A stretch of DNA of 64,000 bases from Eutrophocola salsuginis (GTDB lineage: Bacteria; Pseudomonadota; Gammaproteobacteria; Pseudomonadales; Pseudohongiellaceae), in contig JAYQTB010000004.1 in NCBI GenBank assembly GCA_038147195.1, positions 496,001-560,000 of the forward strand, read 5' to 3'. Below the pieces are notes generated by a model. The model was not told the DNA's origin, searched no databases, and saw nothing but the letters and a program-made list of their open reading frames with translations. Each line of letters begins with the position of its first letter. The stretch's first letter is position 1. A program made the translations under genes and the position numbers. Positions 41,614 through 50,861 of this stretch are shown piece by piece.

Positions 41614-43422
41614 ATGCGTGGATTGATTCGCCATTTTTTTGTGTGCCTGGGCCTGATTGCCGGGGCATACAGCCTGGCGCAAGATGGGGAGGCTTTGTAT
41701 AACACTCGCTGCGCCGCCTGCCATGAAAATCCGGACCCGGAAACCAACACGCATGCGCCGGCTCGAGCAGACATGGCGCGGTTTACGCCTAATTCGATTT
41801 ACGCCGCCCTCACCGATGGCCTGATGCGTGTCCAGGCAACCGGTCTGGCCGATAGCGATATGCGCGTGATCGCGTCCTTCATTACTGGCAGGGAAGTGGC
41901 TGACTTACAACTGGCTATCACCGCCAATCTGTGTGAAAGCAATCCGCCGCTCAGCAATCCGGCCTTGGCACCGGCCTGGAATGGCTGGGGGCCTGACGGT
42001 CGCAACAGCCGTTACGCCGGAGGCGCCATCACCCGTGATACGCTACCAAATCTGCGTCTGAAATGGGCTTATGGTCTGCCGGGCGAAGCCCAGGCACGTG
42101 CTCAGCCAGCGATAGTGGCGGGCAGGGTGTTCGTCGGCAGTAGCGCTGGCGCGCTCTATTCCCTTGATGCGGAGAGTGGCTGCACATACTGGACCTTCCT
42201 ACCGCGAAGCGGTATCCGCAGTGCCGTTTCAGTTGGTCCCTATCGCTACGAAGACGGTAGTGAGGGTTACGCCGCCTTTTTCCAGGATGCGCAGGCCAAT
42301 GCCTATGCCGTTAACGCCTGGACCGGACAGGTGTTGTGGGTGAGGAAGGTGGATGACCATCCCAATGTGCGAGGCACCGGCGCAGTCACGCTTCACGAAG
42401 GAGTCCTCTATGTGCCCATGAGCGGTGTCGGTGAGGAATCAACTTCCGCCAATCCTAATTATTCGTGCTGCACTTTCCGTGGCAGCGTCACGGCTTTGGA
42501 TGCGCAGACCGGGGATGTGATCTGGAAGTATTATACCGTACCGGAGCCGCAGCAGCGTGGTGTCAGTGCCACCGGTGTGCCGTTGTACGGCCCTGCTGGC
42601 GTTGGCATCTGGAGCGCACCCACCATCGACGACGACCGTGGCCTTCTGTATGTCGCGACCGGCAACGCCTACGCCGATCCTGATCCCGGTACTTCAGATG
42701 CCGTGATCGCCATCGACATGGCAACCGGAGAACAGGTCTGGGTAAACCAGTTATTGCCCGACGTCTGGATCATGGGCTGCGGCGACGAGGTCAATGCCAA
42801 TTGTCCTGCGGACGTAGGCCCCGATTTTGATTTTTCCGCCTCACCGCTGTTGACCACTACGGCGTCGGGTAGGCAACTGTTGATCATCCCGCAAAAGTCG
42901 GGCATGGCTTTCGCCCTTGATCCGAACGACGGCGGTGCACTGGTCTGGCAATACAAGGCCGGGCCGGGAAGTCCGGTAGGAGGTGTCTGGGGTGCGGCAG
43001 CCGGTAATGGCCTTGCCTATGTGGCGGTCGGCGGCTATATCTTCACGGAAGGAGGGGGTATCCACGGTATCGATCTGGAAACGGGCGCCCGTGCCTGGTA
43101 CACGCCCCCGCAGGATCTTTTGTGTGCGGCCGGCCCAGGCTGTTCTGCAACGCAATCGGCGGCCGTGACGGCCATCGACGGCGCCGTCTTTTCCGGGGCT
43201 GCTGACGGCGGCATGCGTGTTTACGATGCGCAGACGGGAGAGGTGATCTGGACCTTTGATGCCAACCGCGCGTTCGACACGGTCAATGGGGTGGAGGCCG
43301 TTGGTGCGTCGTTCGACGGGCCAGGCCCTGTAGTTGCCGGCAACATGGTGTACATGCTTTCTGGCAATGCTGGCTTTGTCGGTCGACCCGGGAACGTTCT
43401 GTTGGCTTTCGAAATCCAGTAG
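41614..43422 (+). CDS. PQQ quinohaemoprotein dehydrogenase, polyvinyl-alcohol-dehydrogenase-like
   Basis: 602 residues with a Sec signal ('CLGLIAGAYSLA-QD'). An N-terminal cytochrome c domain with C33-AA-C36-H is followed by an eight-bladed PQQ propeller (from ~120), whose blade signatures are visible: 'GALYSLDAESGCTYW', 'VTALDAQTGDVIWKY', 'VIAIDMATGEQVW', 'MRVYDAQTGEVIWTF'. A vicinal Cys pair sits in 'NYSCCTFRGSV'. Cytochrome-first order and this Cys pair fit the polyvinyl alcohol dehydrogenase (cytochrome) group, which oxidises secondary alcohols in the periplasm. The actual substrate is unknown. No PQQ synthesis gene lies in the window. Confidence 0.85.
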   Translation: MRGLIRHFFVCLGLIAGAYSLAQDGEALYNTRCAACHENPDPETNTHAPARADMARFTPNSIYAALTDGLMRVQATGLADSDMRVIASFITGREVADLQLAITANLCESNPPLSNPALAPAWNGWGPDGRNSRYAGGAITRDTLPNLRLKWAYGLPGEAQARAQPAIVAGRVFVGSSAGALYSLDAESGCTYWTFLPRSGIRSAVSVGPYRYEDGSEGYAAFFQDAQANAYAVNAWTGQVLWVRKVDDHPNVRGTGAVTLHEGVLYVPMSGVGEESTSANPNYSCCTFRGSVTALDAQTGDVIWKYYTVPEPQQRGVSATGVPLYGPAGVGIWSAPTIDDDRGLLYVATGNAYADPDPGTSDAVIAIDMATGEQVWVNQLLPDVWIMGCGDEVNANCPADVGPDFDFSASPLLTTTASGRQLLIIPQKSGMAFALDPNDGGALVWQYKAGPGSPVGGVWGAAAGNGLAYVAVGGYIFTEGGGIHGIDLETGARAWYTPPQDLLCAAGPGCSATQSAAVTAIDGAVFSGAADGGMRVYDAQTGEVIWTFDANRAFDTVNGVEAVGASFDGPGPVVAGNMVYMLSGNAGFVGRPGNVLLAFEIQ

Positions 43423-43723
43423 CCGCTGACTCGGCGTGCACGAAAAATTTATTTGTAAAGCTTTTTGATTTCTTCTGACAGTGCATGCCAGCTTTTCCAG
43501 TACATAAACGCTCTTAATGTTCAAATGAAGATAACCATCTGTGCGACCAGTTTGTATATGGCGAAATGACGATGACCACAAACAGGCCGATTACTTCCTC
43601 GTTCATGCCAATTTCCTCAGGTCGTCGATTTCATCAGCGAGCGAGTTCTGAGGAGAAAAAGCTGATTTTTACTGTTATCCCAACGTAGGCTGATCAGTCC
43701 AAGAAAGTCTTCAAAAGACGGCC
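43423..43723. other. Intergenic region between convergent genes
   Basis: About 300 bases, mixed composition, no protein-like frame and no clear terminator seen. Confidence 0.4.
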
Positions 43724-44410
43724 CTATAAGGACAACGCCGTGCCAACCCGGGAAAGGTAGTGATCGAGAGAGCCACGGAGCATTAACTTGTGGTCCCGCG
43801 GGTGAATGGACAGGCGGACCGGCCTGTTTTGGTTGCCCATTGCGAAATTGACTGCATTCCAGTACTTCAGGCTGATTACCCTAAAGTAGGTATCGGCCTC
43901 GAATCCCAGTAGTGGCAGGCGCACCTTCCGGTCGGTGGCGCTGTCATAAATTCCAGATGTGGATTCGTAATAGCGGAAGGGCATGGCTTTCAGGCGCGAC
44001 CTCGGCATTTTCCCCATCGCCCATGCTGGTGGCACATAGAGGTCGGGTGTAGCCAGGGAATTGGCGCCAAACCAGGCATGGCAATCTTCCATAATGCGGA
44101 CAATATCGCCGGTGGAAAGGCTCAGGTGTTCTGCGGCCATGCGCGAGATAAGTCTCGCGTGAAAATGGTGGTAGAGCGTTTTGACCTGGCGTACTCGGTG
44201 ATGCCAGCCATGGCCTGCCAGGCGATAACCGGCGTCCTGGAATTCGTGCAGCGCCTGGATTTCACTGTCGGCCCAGTTGAGTCCGGGCACGACCAGCAAC
44301 GTTATGGATTCAGGCGAGAGGTGCGTTATTTTCGTCAGCAGTTCCCTGACGTTGCCGATTGAGTGTGGCATAACGTCATGGATAGAAACGATGACATGCC
44401 TGGGATTCAC
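43724..44410 (-). CDS. DUF2334/polysaccharide-deacetylase-like protein
   Basis: 228 residues. It begins 'RHVIVSIHDVMPHS', with the Asp after the first strand used as base and metal ligand in polysaccharide deacetylases. 'AGYRLAGHGWHHR' follows, matching the HxxxH metal site, and then 'YVPPAWAMG' and a final His in 'RLSIHPRDH'. DUF2334 members are metal-dependent deacetylases of surface glycans or lipids. There is no signal peptide. Its start overlaps the glycosyltransferase stop by four bases. It is the last gene of a four-gene operon that likely builds or trims a surface glycan or glycolipid. Confidence 0.82.
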   Translation of the reverse strand: MNPRHVIVSIHDVMPHSIGNVRELLTKITHLSPESITLLVVPGLNWADSEIQALHEFQDAGYRLAGHGWHHRVRQVKTLYHHFHARLISRMAAEHLSLSTGDIVRIMEDCHAWFGANSLATPDLYVPPAWAMGKMPRSRLKAMPFRYYESTSGIYDSATDRKVRLPLLGFEADTYFRVISLKYWNAVNFAMGNQNRPVRLSIHPRDHKLMLRGSLDHYLSRVGTALSL

Positions 44411-45531
44411 GGGAGCTGTTCGTTGTGGTCGCGTACTATGGTCTTCAGAATATGGTACCAGCGGTTCATCACGTCTTCGTTCCAGGCAATAGCGAGACTG
44501 TTGCCATTGCGGGCAATATCCCGCCGCTCTTCAGGTGTTTTACGCAACACCGATTCAATGGACCGAGTGAGCCCCGACTCGTCGATGACGATCAGGCCTG
44601 GCAACAGCCGATCCCAGTGCGTGATGCCGCAACCGCTCGAGACAAACACCAATTTTTCCCGGGCCATGGCTTCCAGAGCGATGGTGCCGAAAGTCTCAAA
44701 ATGTGATGGCAGTAGCAGGGCATCGTTTTCATCCAGGGTTTTGCGCAGGCCACTGCGACTTAGCCAGCCAAGGTATTCCAGGTTCGGAAATCGAGCTGCC
44801 GCCTGTTCCACCTCCGGTCTGAGCGGACCGTCGCCGGCCAAGCTGAATTGGATGGACGGGAAGTCCTCAACCGCCTGCAACAGTGAGCCGATATTTTTTT
44901 CCTGTGCCAGGCGTCCGGCGAACAGGCAGCGTTGCAATTCACCCTTGTGGGGCTTGTAAGCCGGCAGAATGAACTCGGAGGCTACTGGTGTGCCTATAAG
45001 CAGGGTAGTTGGTGCACCCATATTCCTGGCCTGATCCAAGATTGGCTCGGCGTTGCCGAGTACTGCCTGGGTATGGCGGAACAGGAAGCCGTTGGAAAAT
45101 TTGAAATAGTATTCGAAGATCTTGCCCTGCAATGAATTCGGCCAGTACAGCTCGGTCAGTTGTTCGAACGAGGTATGCATGCCGGTGAGATAGGGCACAT
45201 TGTGCTTGCGCGCCAGCCAGGCACCGCAGATGCCATAAACACCGGGTGTCGCGATGACGACCACGTGGGGCTTGAATTCCCTGAACACCCGGTTGAGCTC
45301 TCGAAGATTAGGAAAGCAAAGTTTCTGTGTCTTGTCGCCGGGCAAAGGCAGTACGAGCCCGGCCTGCCATTTGCCCTTGTCGTCGATCTTTGGCGAATAG
45401 AGCACAGAGTCTTCGATTTTGCCTTCCATCTGTTCGAGCAGGTCCAGGTAGTAGGCGCCGGCGCCGTTGCGGGAAGGTGCGGCATCGGAAATCGCCAGCA
45501 GGCGGATATGGTTGATATTGATTGGCGGCAT
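44407..45531 (-). CDS. Glycosyltransferase family 4-type enzyme
   Basis: 374 residues from ATG at 45531, placed just after the sulfotransferase stop; the longer frame to 45582 overlaps that gene. A GT-B retaining transferase: N-terminal 'RLLAISDAAPSRNGAGAYYLDLLEQM', central 'CLFAGRLAQEKNIGSLLQAVE', 'FSLAGDGPLRPEVEQAA', and the nucleotide-sugar Glu motif 'LLLPSHFETFGTIALEAMA' (EX7E). A closing helix contacts the sugar donor. It likely adds a sugar to a lipid or glycan; the donor and acceptor are unknown. Its position between a sulfotransferase and a deacetylase-like gene suggests a modified glycolipid. Confidence 0.88.
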   Translation of the reverse strand: MPPININHIRLLAISDAAPSRNGAGAYYLDLLEQMEGKIEDSVLYSPKIDDKGKWQAGLVLPLPGDKTQKLCFPNLRELNRVFREFKPHVVVIATPGVYGICGAWLARKHNVPYLTGMHTSFEQLTELYWPNSLQGKIFEYYFKFSNGFLFRHTQAVLGNAEPILDQARNMGAPTTLLIGTPVASEFILPAYKPHKGELQRCLFAGRLAQEKNIGSLLQAVEDFPSIQFSLAGDGPLRPEVEQAAARFPNLEYLGWLSRSGLRKTLDENDALLLPSHFETFGTIALEAMAREKLVFVSSGCGITHWDRLLPGLIVIDESGLTRSIESVLRKTPEERRDIARNGNSLAIAWNEDVMNRWYHILKTIVRDHNEQLP

Positions 45532-45533
45532 GC

Positions 45534-46688
45534 TTACGAGGGCTTGCCTTCCATGCTGGTGGCGGCAGACAGTGCGGTCCACACATCCCGGAATCGGTCA
45601 TCGACGATTTCCTCGGTCAGGGAGAACTCGGCGAGTGAATAGCGGTGACTGCTGGAATGTTGCTTGTCTTCGCTGGTCTGCGCAAGGGCGTCCCAGCTTG
45701 CGGCTGACTGTGTCATGTCGAGAAAAGTAAAGAGGGAAGCCATGGCAAGAGGTAGGTCGGATTGCAGCCGGGTTATCGGCAGGAAATGTATTCGCTCTTC
45801 CTGGCTGTATTTCAGGAGTTGAGAGTAGTAGTGTTGTAACAGCCCGATCATGGTGTTCTGTGTTTGCGGTGAAAGCTTGCCGCTTCCCAGGAGTGACATG
45901 GCTGGGCGTAGCGAACTCAGCTGCGAGGGTAACACCTCTGCGGGTGCCCGTGTACAGGCAACGATCCTGGCGCCTGGAAAGTTATCCAGCAGTGATTGCA
46001 AGAGAGATGTGAAGGATGGATTCTTGCTGAGGATGCACAGATGCTCACCGTGATAATAAAGGTGTTTCTGCAGGCAGCGCGAGTAGAAGAGCATTACGGT
46101 CCTGCGATACCAGGCGGGCAGCTTCATATCGAACCAGCCCAGGCGCCAGAAATGACCAGCGCGCGGACAGGCAAAGGCGACCAGCAGGCACGCCATGAGG
46201 GGTATTAGCAGGAGAAAATCCTCTTCGGGTTCCTGTAGCCGAATACGGTGAATGTCATCCATGCCATGAAACAGTTTGTGCCGCAAGGCGATGACGGCAT
46301 TCTCCAGGGGTCGGAGCAGTCGGCCGAGTGCCTTGTAAAAATAGCGTTCGAAGATCGAGGGCGCCAGTAGCGCTTCCCAGGTAGCGAGCGTGGTAAAGCG
46401 TTCATCGTCACTCAGCAGGCGTTGCAGGAAGGTGGTGCCGCTGCGGGGAATGCCGAGGATGAATACCGGTTCTTTTATGGCGACGCGCCGATAGTGAAAG
46501 AACAGCAGTTCATCCAATATATGCCCGATGATATGCACCAGCGAGAACAGTGAAAGGGCGAGCCACATCATTAAAAACAGCGGCATTCGCTTCCAGATGT
46601 GGTGCCAGCCTTCTGCCGGTGTGGCGAACAGCAAGCAAACGCCCAGCGCGGGTATGCCCGCAAGATGAAGGAGCAGCGCGACAAACAT
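45534..46688 (-). CDS. Membrane-associated sulfotransferase family protein
   Basis: 384 residues. Two N-terminal hydrophobic stretches (about 3-23 and 36-58) tether a cytoplasmic sulfotransferase domain. The PAPS 5'-phosphosulfate loop is 'FILGIPRSGTTFLQRLL', the 3'-phosphate region is 'ARIVACTRAPAEVLPSQLS', and 'LCILSKNPSFTSLL' fits the conserved 'lKsP' element. The family moves sulfate from PAPS to a hydroxyl or amine of a carbohydrate or lipid. It starts two bases after the upstream gene's stop and ends at the glycosyltransferase start, so the products probably act on one molecule. Confidence 0.85.
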   Translation of the reverse strand: MFVALLLHLAGIPALGVCLLFATPAEGWHHIWKRMPLFLMMWLALSLFSLVHIIGHILDELLFFHYRRVAIKEPVFILGIPRSGTTFLQRLLSDDERFTTLATWEALLAPSIFERYFYKALGRLLRPLENAVIALRHKLFHGMDDIHRIRLQEPEEDFLLLIPLMACLLVAFACPRAGHFWRLGWFDMKLPAWYRRTVMLFYSRCLQKHLYYHGEHLCILSKNPSFTSLLQSLLDNFPGARIVACTRAPAEVLPSQLSSLRPAMSLLGSGKLSPQTQNTMIGLLQHYYSQLLKYSQEERIHFLPITRLQSDLPLAMASLFTFLDMTQSAASWDALAQTSEDKQHSSSHRYSLAEFSLTEEIVDDRFRDVWTALSAATSMEGKPS

Positions 46689-46690
46689 CC

Positions 46691-47161
46691 CTAGCCCCGG
46701 AGCAGGTAGCTTTCGCCGAGGTCCACTCTGTCGACTAACCGTAACAGCACTACGTCGCCAACGTGCTGCAGAAAATCACGGTGATTCTGGGCGCCCAGGA
46801 AAAGAGTGTCACGGTGCACTTCCAGAATGTTTAAACCTTCAGGTGGCTTCAGTTCCTGCAGTTGCTTTTCATAGACGAAGGCCTTCCGCGGCAAGCGCAC
46901 GGCATGGATGATCTCCACGGTACCGCTTTTCCTATCCATGAAACCCATCCGTTCGCGATGGTAAAAGCCGAGTTCCTCAAATGCGGTCAGTTTTTTAGGA
47001 TCGGTGATGAGCGCCAGCCCTGTGGGACCCAAGAGGGCGCAGGTCATTATGAACGCCAGCAGAGAATTGATGCGGACCCGGTATAGCAGCATGATGAGCA
47101 GGTTGGATGTGCACAGTAACAGTAATACAGAGGTCAGTAGGGTTGAAGTTTCGCCGTGCAA
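46691..47161 (-). CDS. Two-helix membrane protein, unknown, first gene of the sulfotransferase operon
   Basis: 156 residues with a TTG start at 47161, supported by AGGAAA about nine bases upstream. Two hydrophobic helices ('LLTSVLLLLCTSNLLIMLLY' and 'LLAFIMTCALLGPTGLALI') precede a soluble ~100-residue domain ('GFMDRKSGTVEIIHAVRLPRK', 'GDVVLLRLVDRVDLGE'). No family is recognised. Tight spacing places it in the glycan-modification operon, perhaps as an anchor or regulator. Confidence 0.65.
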   Translation of the reverse strand: MHGETSTLLTSVLLLLCTSNLLIMLLYRVRINSLLAFIMTCALLGPTGLALITDPKKLTAFEELGFYHRERMGFMDRKSGTVEIIHAVRLPRKAFVYEKQLQELKPPEGLNILEVHRDTLFLGAQNHRDFLQHVGDVVLLRLVDRVDLGESYLLRG

Positions 47162-47441
47162 ATATGGGTTTCCTGTATGTTAGCGAATGTATAGCCAGGG
47201 AATAATTTACCGCATATCGACTCAGTGCGCCTCTTAGAGGGCAGGTTATCACGAAATTGTTAAGAAAAAGTCAAAGTCTTCTTGAATAAAGTGCCGGAAC
47301 TGTCTGGCCACGTGGAAAAAACCGGGGAATTATTGTAGAGTGCGGTCACTGGAATTTCTGCCTGAAGTACCAGCATTTATGGCGATTGCGGGTGGTGTTT
47401 GCGCAAACGCTTGACGCAATCAAGACACTAGGAAATTTTGA

Positions 47442-47681
47442 GTGAATTCCGGAGCGTTGATATCAGAAGGTGTTAATCTGATGTTACTGGGGATGGGCAC
47501 TGTATTCGTGTTCCTGACCCTGCTGGTGATCGTGACATCTATCATGTCCTCACTGGTGCAAAAATACGGGGCTGTTCAACCCGCAGTCCTCAAGACTCCC
47601 GGAGCAGCAGGGCAGCTTGACGAAGCAACCCTGCTCGCTGTCATCAGCGCGGCCATACACGCGCATCGCTCGAAGCAGTAA
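47442..47681 (+). CDS. oadG: Oxaloacetate decarboxylase, gamma subunit
   Basis: 79 residues with a GTG start and AGGAAA ten bases upstream. One N-terminal helix ('LMLLGMGTVFVFLTLLVIVTSIMSSLV') has the family 'GMGxVFxFL' motif, followed by a short soluble tail. The gamma subunit joins the carboxyltransferase to the beta sodium pump and binds zinc in other species. It is first in the oadGAB order; the alpha gene follows after 116 bases. Confidence 0.93.
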   Translation: MNSGALISEGVNLMLLGMGTVFVFLTLLVIVTSIMSSLVQKYGAVQPAVLKTPGAAGQLDEATLLAVISAAIHAHRSKQ

Positions 47682-47797
47682 CACGCGAATAGTTTGTAGC
47701 TAGAGTTTGCTGTTATTTGCGGATGTACTCACTGCACTGGCAGAAATGATGTCAGTCTGCGCCGCAGACGTATCCAAGATAAGAATGGGTTATTCCG

Positions 47798-49606
47798 ATG
47801 ATTGAAAATAGATCACCTGTAGGCATAACAGAACTCGTGCTGCGAGATGCCCACCAGTCGCTGCTGGCGACCCGTATGCGACTTGAGGACATGCTCCCCA
47901 TTGCCGACAAGATCGACAAGGTGGGTTTTTGGTCGGTGGAATCCTGGGGCGGGGCCACCTTTGATGCCTGTATCCGTTACCTGGGTGAAGATCCCTGGTA
48001 CCGCATCCGCGAACTGAAAAAGTACATCCCCAATACTCGCCACCAGATGCTGTTCCGTGCGCAGAATATTCTTGGTTACCGCCATTATGCAGACGACGTA
48101 GTGGAAAAATTCTGTGAACGCGCTTATACCAATGGGGTGGATGTGTTCAGGATATTCGACGCCATGAACGATCCGCGCAATTTCGAGACCGCCATCAGGG
48201 GCGTGAAAAAAGTCGGAGGCCATGCCCAGGGGGCGCTGTCCTACACAGTCAGCCCAGTGCATACTATCAATACTTGGCTCACCCTTGCGCACCAACTCAA
48301 AGACATGGGCGCCGACACCATCTGCATCAAGGACATGGCGGGGTTGCTAAGGCCCTATGTCTGCTACGAACTAGTGAGTCGTCTGAAGAAGGAAGTAGGC
48401 CTGCCGGTGCACATGCAAAGCCATGCCACCACTGGTATGGCCACACCGACGCTGGTCAAGGCTATCGAGGCAGGTATCGATAACGTCGATACCGCTATCT
48501 CCTCCATGAGTATGACCTACGGCCACCCGGCCACCGAAACCCTCAATGCCATATTCGAGGGCCTGCCCGGCGACCCGGGTCTGAACCTGCCGCTGCTGGC
48601 GGAAATCGCGGAATACTTCCGCGGCGTGCGCAAGAAGTATGCGAAATTCGAAGGCGCCCTGAAAGGCGTCGATGCCCGCATCCTGCTGGCGCAGGTGCCG
48701 GGCGGCATGCTGACTAACATGGAAAGCCAGCTGCGTGAACAGAATGCCACGGACAAGATGAGTGAAGTGCTCAAGGAAATCCCGCGTGTACGGGAAGACT
48801 TGGGCACCATCGCCCTGGTCACACCCACCTCGCAGATCGTCGGAACCCAGGCAGTGATCAATGTCTTGTCCGGCGAACGCTACAAGACCATTACTAAAGA
48901 ATCCGCCGGCATCCTTAAAGGCGAATATGGCGCCACCGCCACCCCGGTGAACAAGGAATTGCAGGCCAAAGTGCTCAATGGCGCCGAACCTGTTACCTGT
49001 CGTCCTGCCGACCTGCTAGAGCCCGAACTGGACGTGCTTACAGAAGAGCTGCGTAAAAAGGCGAAGGAAGAGGGCTTCAAGATCGAAACCGGCGAACGGG
49101 AGATAGACGACGTACTGACCTACTCCCTGTTCCCTCAGATTGGCCTGAAATTCCTCAAGAACCGTGGCAACCCGGATGCCTTCGAACCGGCGCCCACCGA
49201 CGAGGAAGTCAAACCGGTGGCGGCAGCGACAAAATCAAAACCTGGTGAATCCAGTGTCTACTCCGTCAATGTTAACGGCCAGACCTACGTGGTCCAGGTT
49301 TCCGAAGGAGGCGATATCAGCCAGATCCAGCCAACCGGACCGACCAGCGAGGCACCACCCAAAATCAGCGAATCCTCAACCCCCGTCAACAAGGGAGAGC
49401 CCCTCCTGGCACCCCTGGCTGGCAATATTTTCAAAGTCGGCGTCTCCGTTGGCCAGAAAGTGGCGGAAGGGGAGGTGCTCATCATTCTCGAAGCGATGAA
49501 GATGGAAACCGAGGTGAAGGCGTCGCGTGCCGGCACTGTGCGCAGCATCAAGGTTGCGGAAGGCAACGCGGTGGCGGTCGGTGACGAACTGCTGACTATA
49601 GGTTAA
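47798..49606 (+). CDS. oadA: Oxaloacetate decarboxylase, alpha subunit (biotin carboxyltransferase)
   Basis: 602 residues. The N-terminal TIM-barrel carboxyltransferase has 'ELVLRDAHQSLLATRM' (metal-binding Asp), 'VESWGGATFDAC', 'CIKDMAGLL' and 'PVHMQSHATTGMA' (metal His pair). A linker of about 60 residues leads to a biotinyl domain with 'LEAMKMET', K568 being the biotin site. It moves the C4 carboxylate of oxaloacetate to biotin; the beta subunit then releases CO2 and exports sodium. Activity requires BirA from elsewhere. A marine lifestyle using sodium gradients fits. Confidence 0.96.
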   Translation: MIENRSPVGITELVLRDAHQSLLATRMRLEDMLPIADKIDKVGFWSVESWGGATFDACIRYLGEDPWYRIRELKKYIPNTRHQMLFRAQNILGYRHYADDVVEKFCERAYTNGVDVFRIFDAMNDPRNFETAIRGVKKVGGHAQGALSYTVSPVHTINTWLTLAHQLKDMGADTICIKDMAGLLRPYVCYELVSRLKKEVGLPVHMQSHATTGMATPTLVKAIEAGIDNVDTAISSMSMTYGHPATETLNAIFEGLPGDPGLNLPLLAEIAEYFRGVRKKYAKFEGALKGVDARILLAQVPGGMLTNMESQLREQNATDKMSEVLKEIPRVREDLGTIALVTPTSQIVGTQAVINVLSGERYKTITKESAGILKGEYGATATPVNKELQAKVLNGAEPVTCRPADLLEPELDVLTEELRKKAKEEGFKIETGEREIDDVLTYSLFPQIGLKFLKNRGNPDAFEPAPTDEEVKPVAAATKSKPGESSVYSVNVNGQTYVVQVSEGGDISQIQPTGPTSEAPPKISESSTPVNKGEPLLAPLAGNIFKVGVSVGQKVAEGEVLIILEAMKMETEVKASRAGTVRSIKVAEGNAVAVGDELLTIG

Positions 49607-49639
49607 GCACCGGCGCACCGCTCACTGAATAGTCGACTG

Positions 49640-50806
49640 ATGAGAAGTCTCCTGCAACTATTTCGCGATTCGGGCCTCTACCAGCTCCAGGCTGGGCAGT
49701 TGGTCATGGTCCTTGTCGGACTACTGCTGATCTTCCTGGCCATTCGGAAGAAATTCGAACCGTTGCTGCTCCTGCCAATCGGTATGGGCGCCATCCTAGT
49801 CAATATACCGGGAGCCGGTTTCCTCGCGGAGCCGGTCTACGATGCCGCCGGTCATATCGAGAGCCCGGGTGGTCTTCTCTTCTATATATATGAAGCAGGG
49901 ATAGCTACCGGCATGTTCCCCCTAGTGATCTTCATGGGTGTGGGTGCCCTGACAGACTTTGGGCCTCTGCTGGCGAACCCCCGCACGCTGTTCCTGGGTG
50001 CGGCCGCGCAGTTCGGTATTTTCACCACCGTGATCGGCGCCATCCTTCTGTCCGACATCGGACTGATGGATTTCAGCCTCGCCGACGCTGCTGCCATCGG
50101 CATCATCGGCGGAGCGGACGGACCGACGGCCATCTTCGTGTCAACCCGCCTGGCACCCGACCTGCTCGGCGCTATCGCAGTAGCCGCTTATTCCTACATG
50201 GCCCTGGTGCCGCTTATCCAGCCACCCATCATGAAGGCGCTGACCACTCTCGAGGAGCGCAGGATTCGCATGGACCAGTTACGGCCGGTATCACAGCGCG
50301 AGAAGATCATTTTCCCGCTCAGCCTGTTGGTACTGGTCGCTCTGTTCCTGCCTACTGCAGCACCGCTGCTCGGCATGTTCTGTTTTGGCAACCTGATGAA
50401 GGAAAGCGGCGTGGTGGAGCGCCTGAGCGATACCGCGCAGAATGCCCTCATCAATATCACGACCATCTTTCTCGGGCTGGGCGTGGGTTCCAAGCTCTCA
50501 TCCGATGCCTTCCTCAACGTGGAAACGCTCGGCATCCTTGTGCTCGGCATCTTAGCCTTCGGCATCGGTACAGCATCGGGTGTGCTGATGGCTAAACTAA
50601 TGAACCGCTTCAGCAGTATGCAAATCAACCCGCTGATCGGCGCCGCCGGTGTATCGGCAGTGCCCATGGCCGCCCGCGTCGCGAACAAGGTGGGCCTGGA
50701 AGCCAACTCGCAGAATTTCCTTCTCATGCACGCCATGGGTCCCAACGTGGCAGGGGTAATTGGCTCCGCTGTTGCCGCCGGCGTAATGATCAGCTACCTC
50801 GGGTAA
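49640..50806 (+). CDS. oadB: Oxaloacetate decarboxylase, beta subunit (sodium pump)
   Basis: 388 residues with about nine membrane segments, the carboxybiotin decarboxylase/Na+ pump of the Oad complex. Diagnostic: 'GAAAQFGIFTTVIGAILL', the region with the essential Asp 'IGIIGGADGPTAIFVS', and 'NPLIGAAGVSAVPMAARVA'. It is coupled to oadA by a 33-base gap. It shorts the C4 route from oxaloacetate to pyruvate while storing energy as a sodium gradient. Confidence 0.96.
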   Translation: MRSLLQLFRDSGLYQLQAGQLVMVLVGLLLIFLAIRKKFEPLLLLPIGMGAILVNIPGAGFLAEPVYDAAGHIESPGGLLFYIYEAGIATGMFPLVIFMGVGALTDFGPLLANPRTLFLGAAAQFGIFTTVIGAILLSDIGLMDFSLADAAAIGIIGGADGPTAIFVSTRLAPDLLGAIAVAAYSYMALVPLIQPPIMKALTTLEERRIRMDQLRPVSQREKIIFPLSLLVLVALFLPTAAPLLGMFCFGNLMKESGVVERLSDTAQNALINITTIFLGLGVGSKLSSDAFLNVETLGILVLGILAFGIGTASGVLMAKLMNRFSSMQINPLIGAAGVSAVPMAARVANKVGLEANSQNFLLMHAMGPNVAGVIGSAVAAGVMISYLG

Positions 50807-50861
50807 GCCTTAATCAGCTCACATTCAAATCCGTATGCTGGAGTCCATGGAGGGCTCGATC

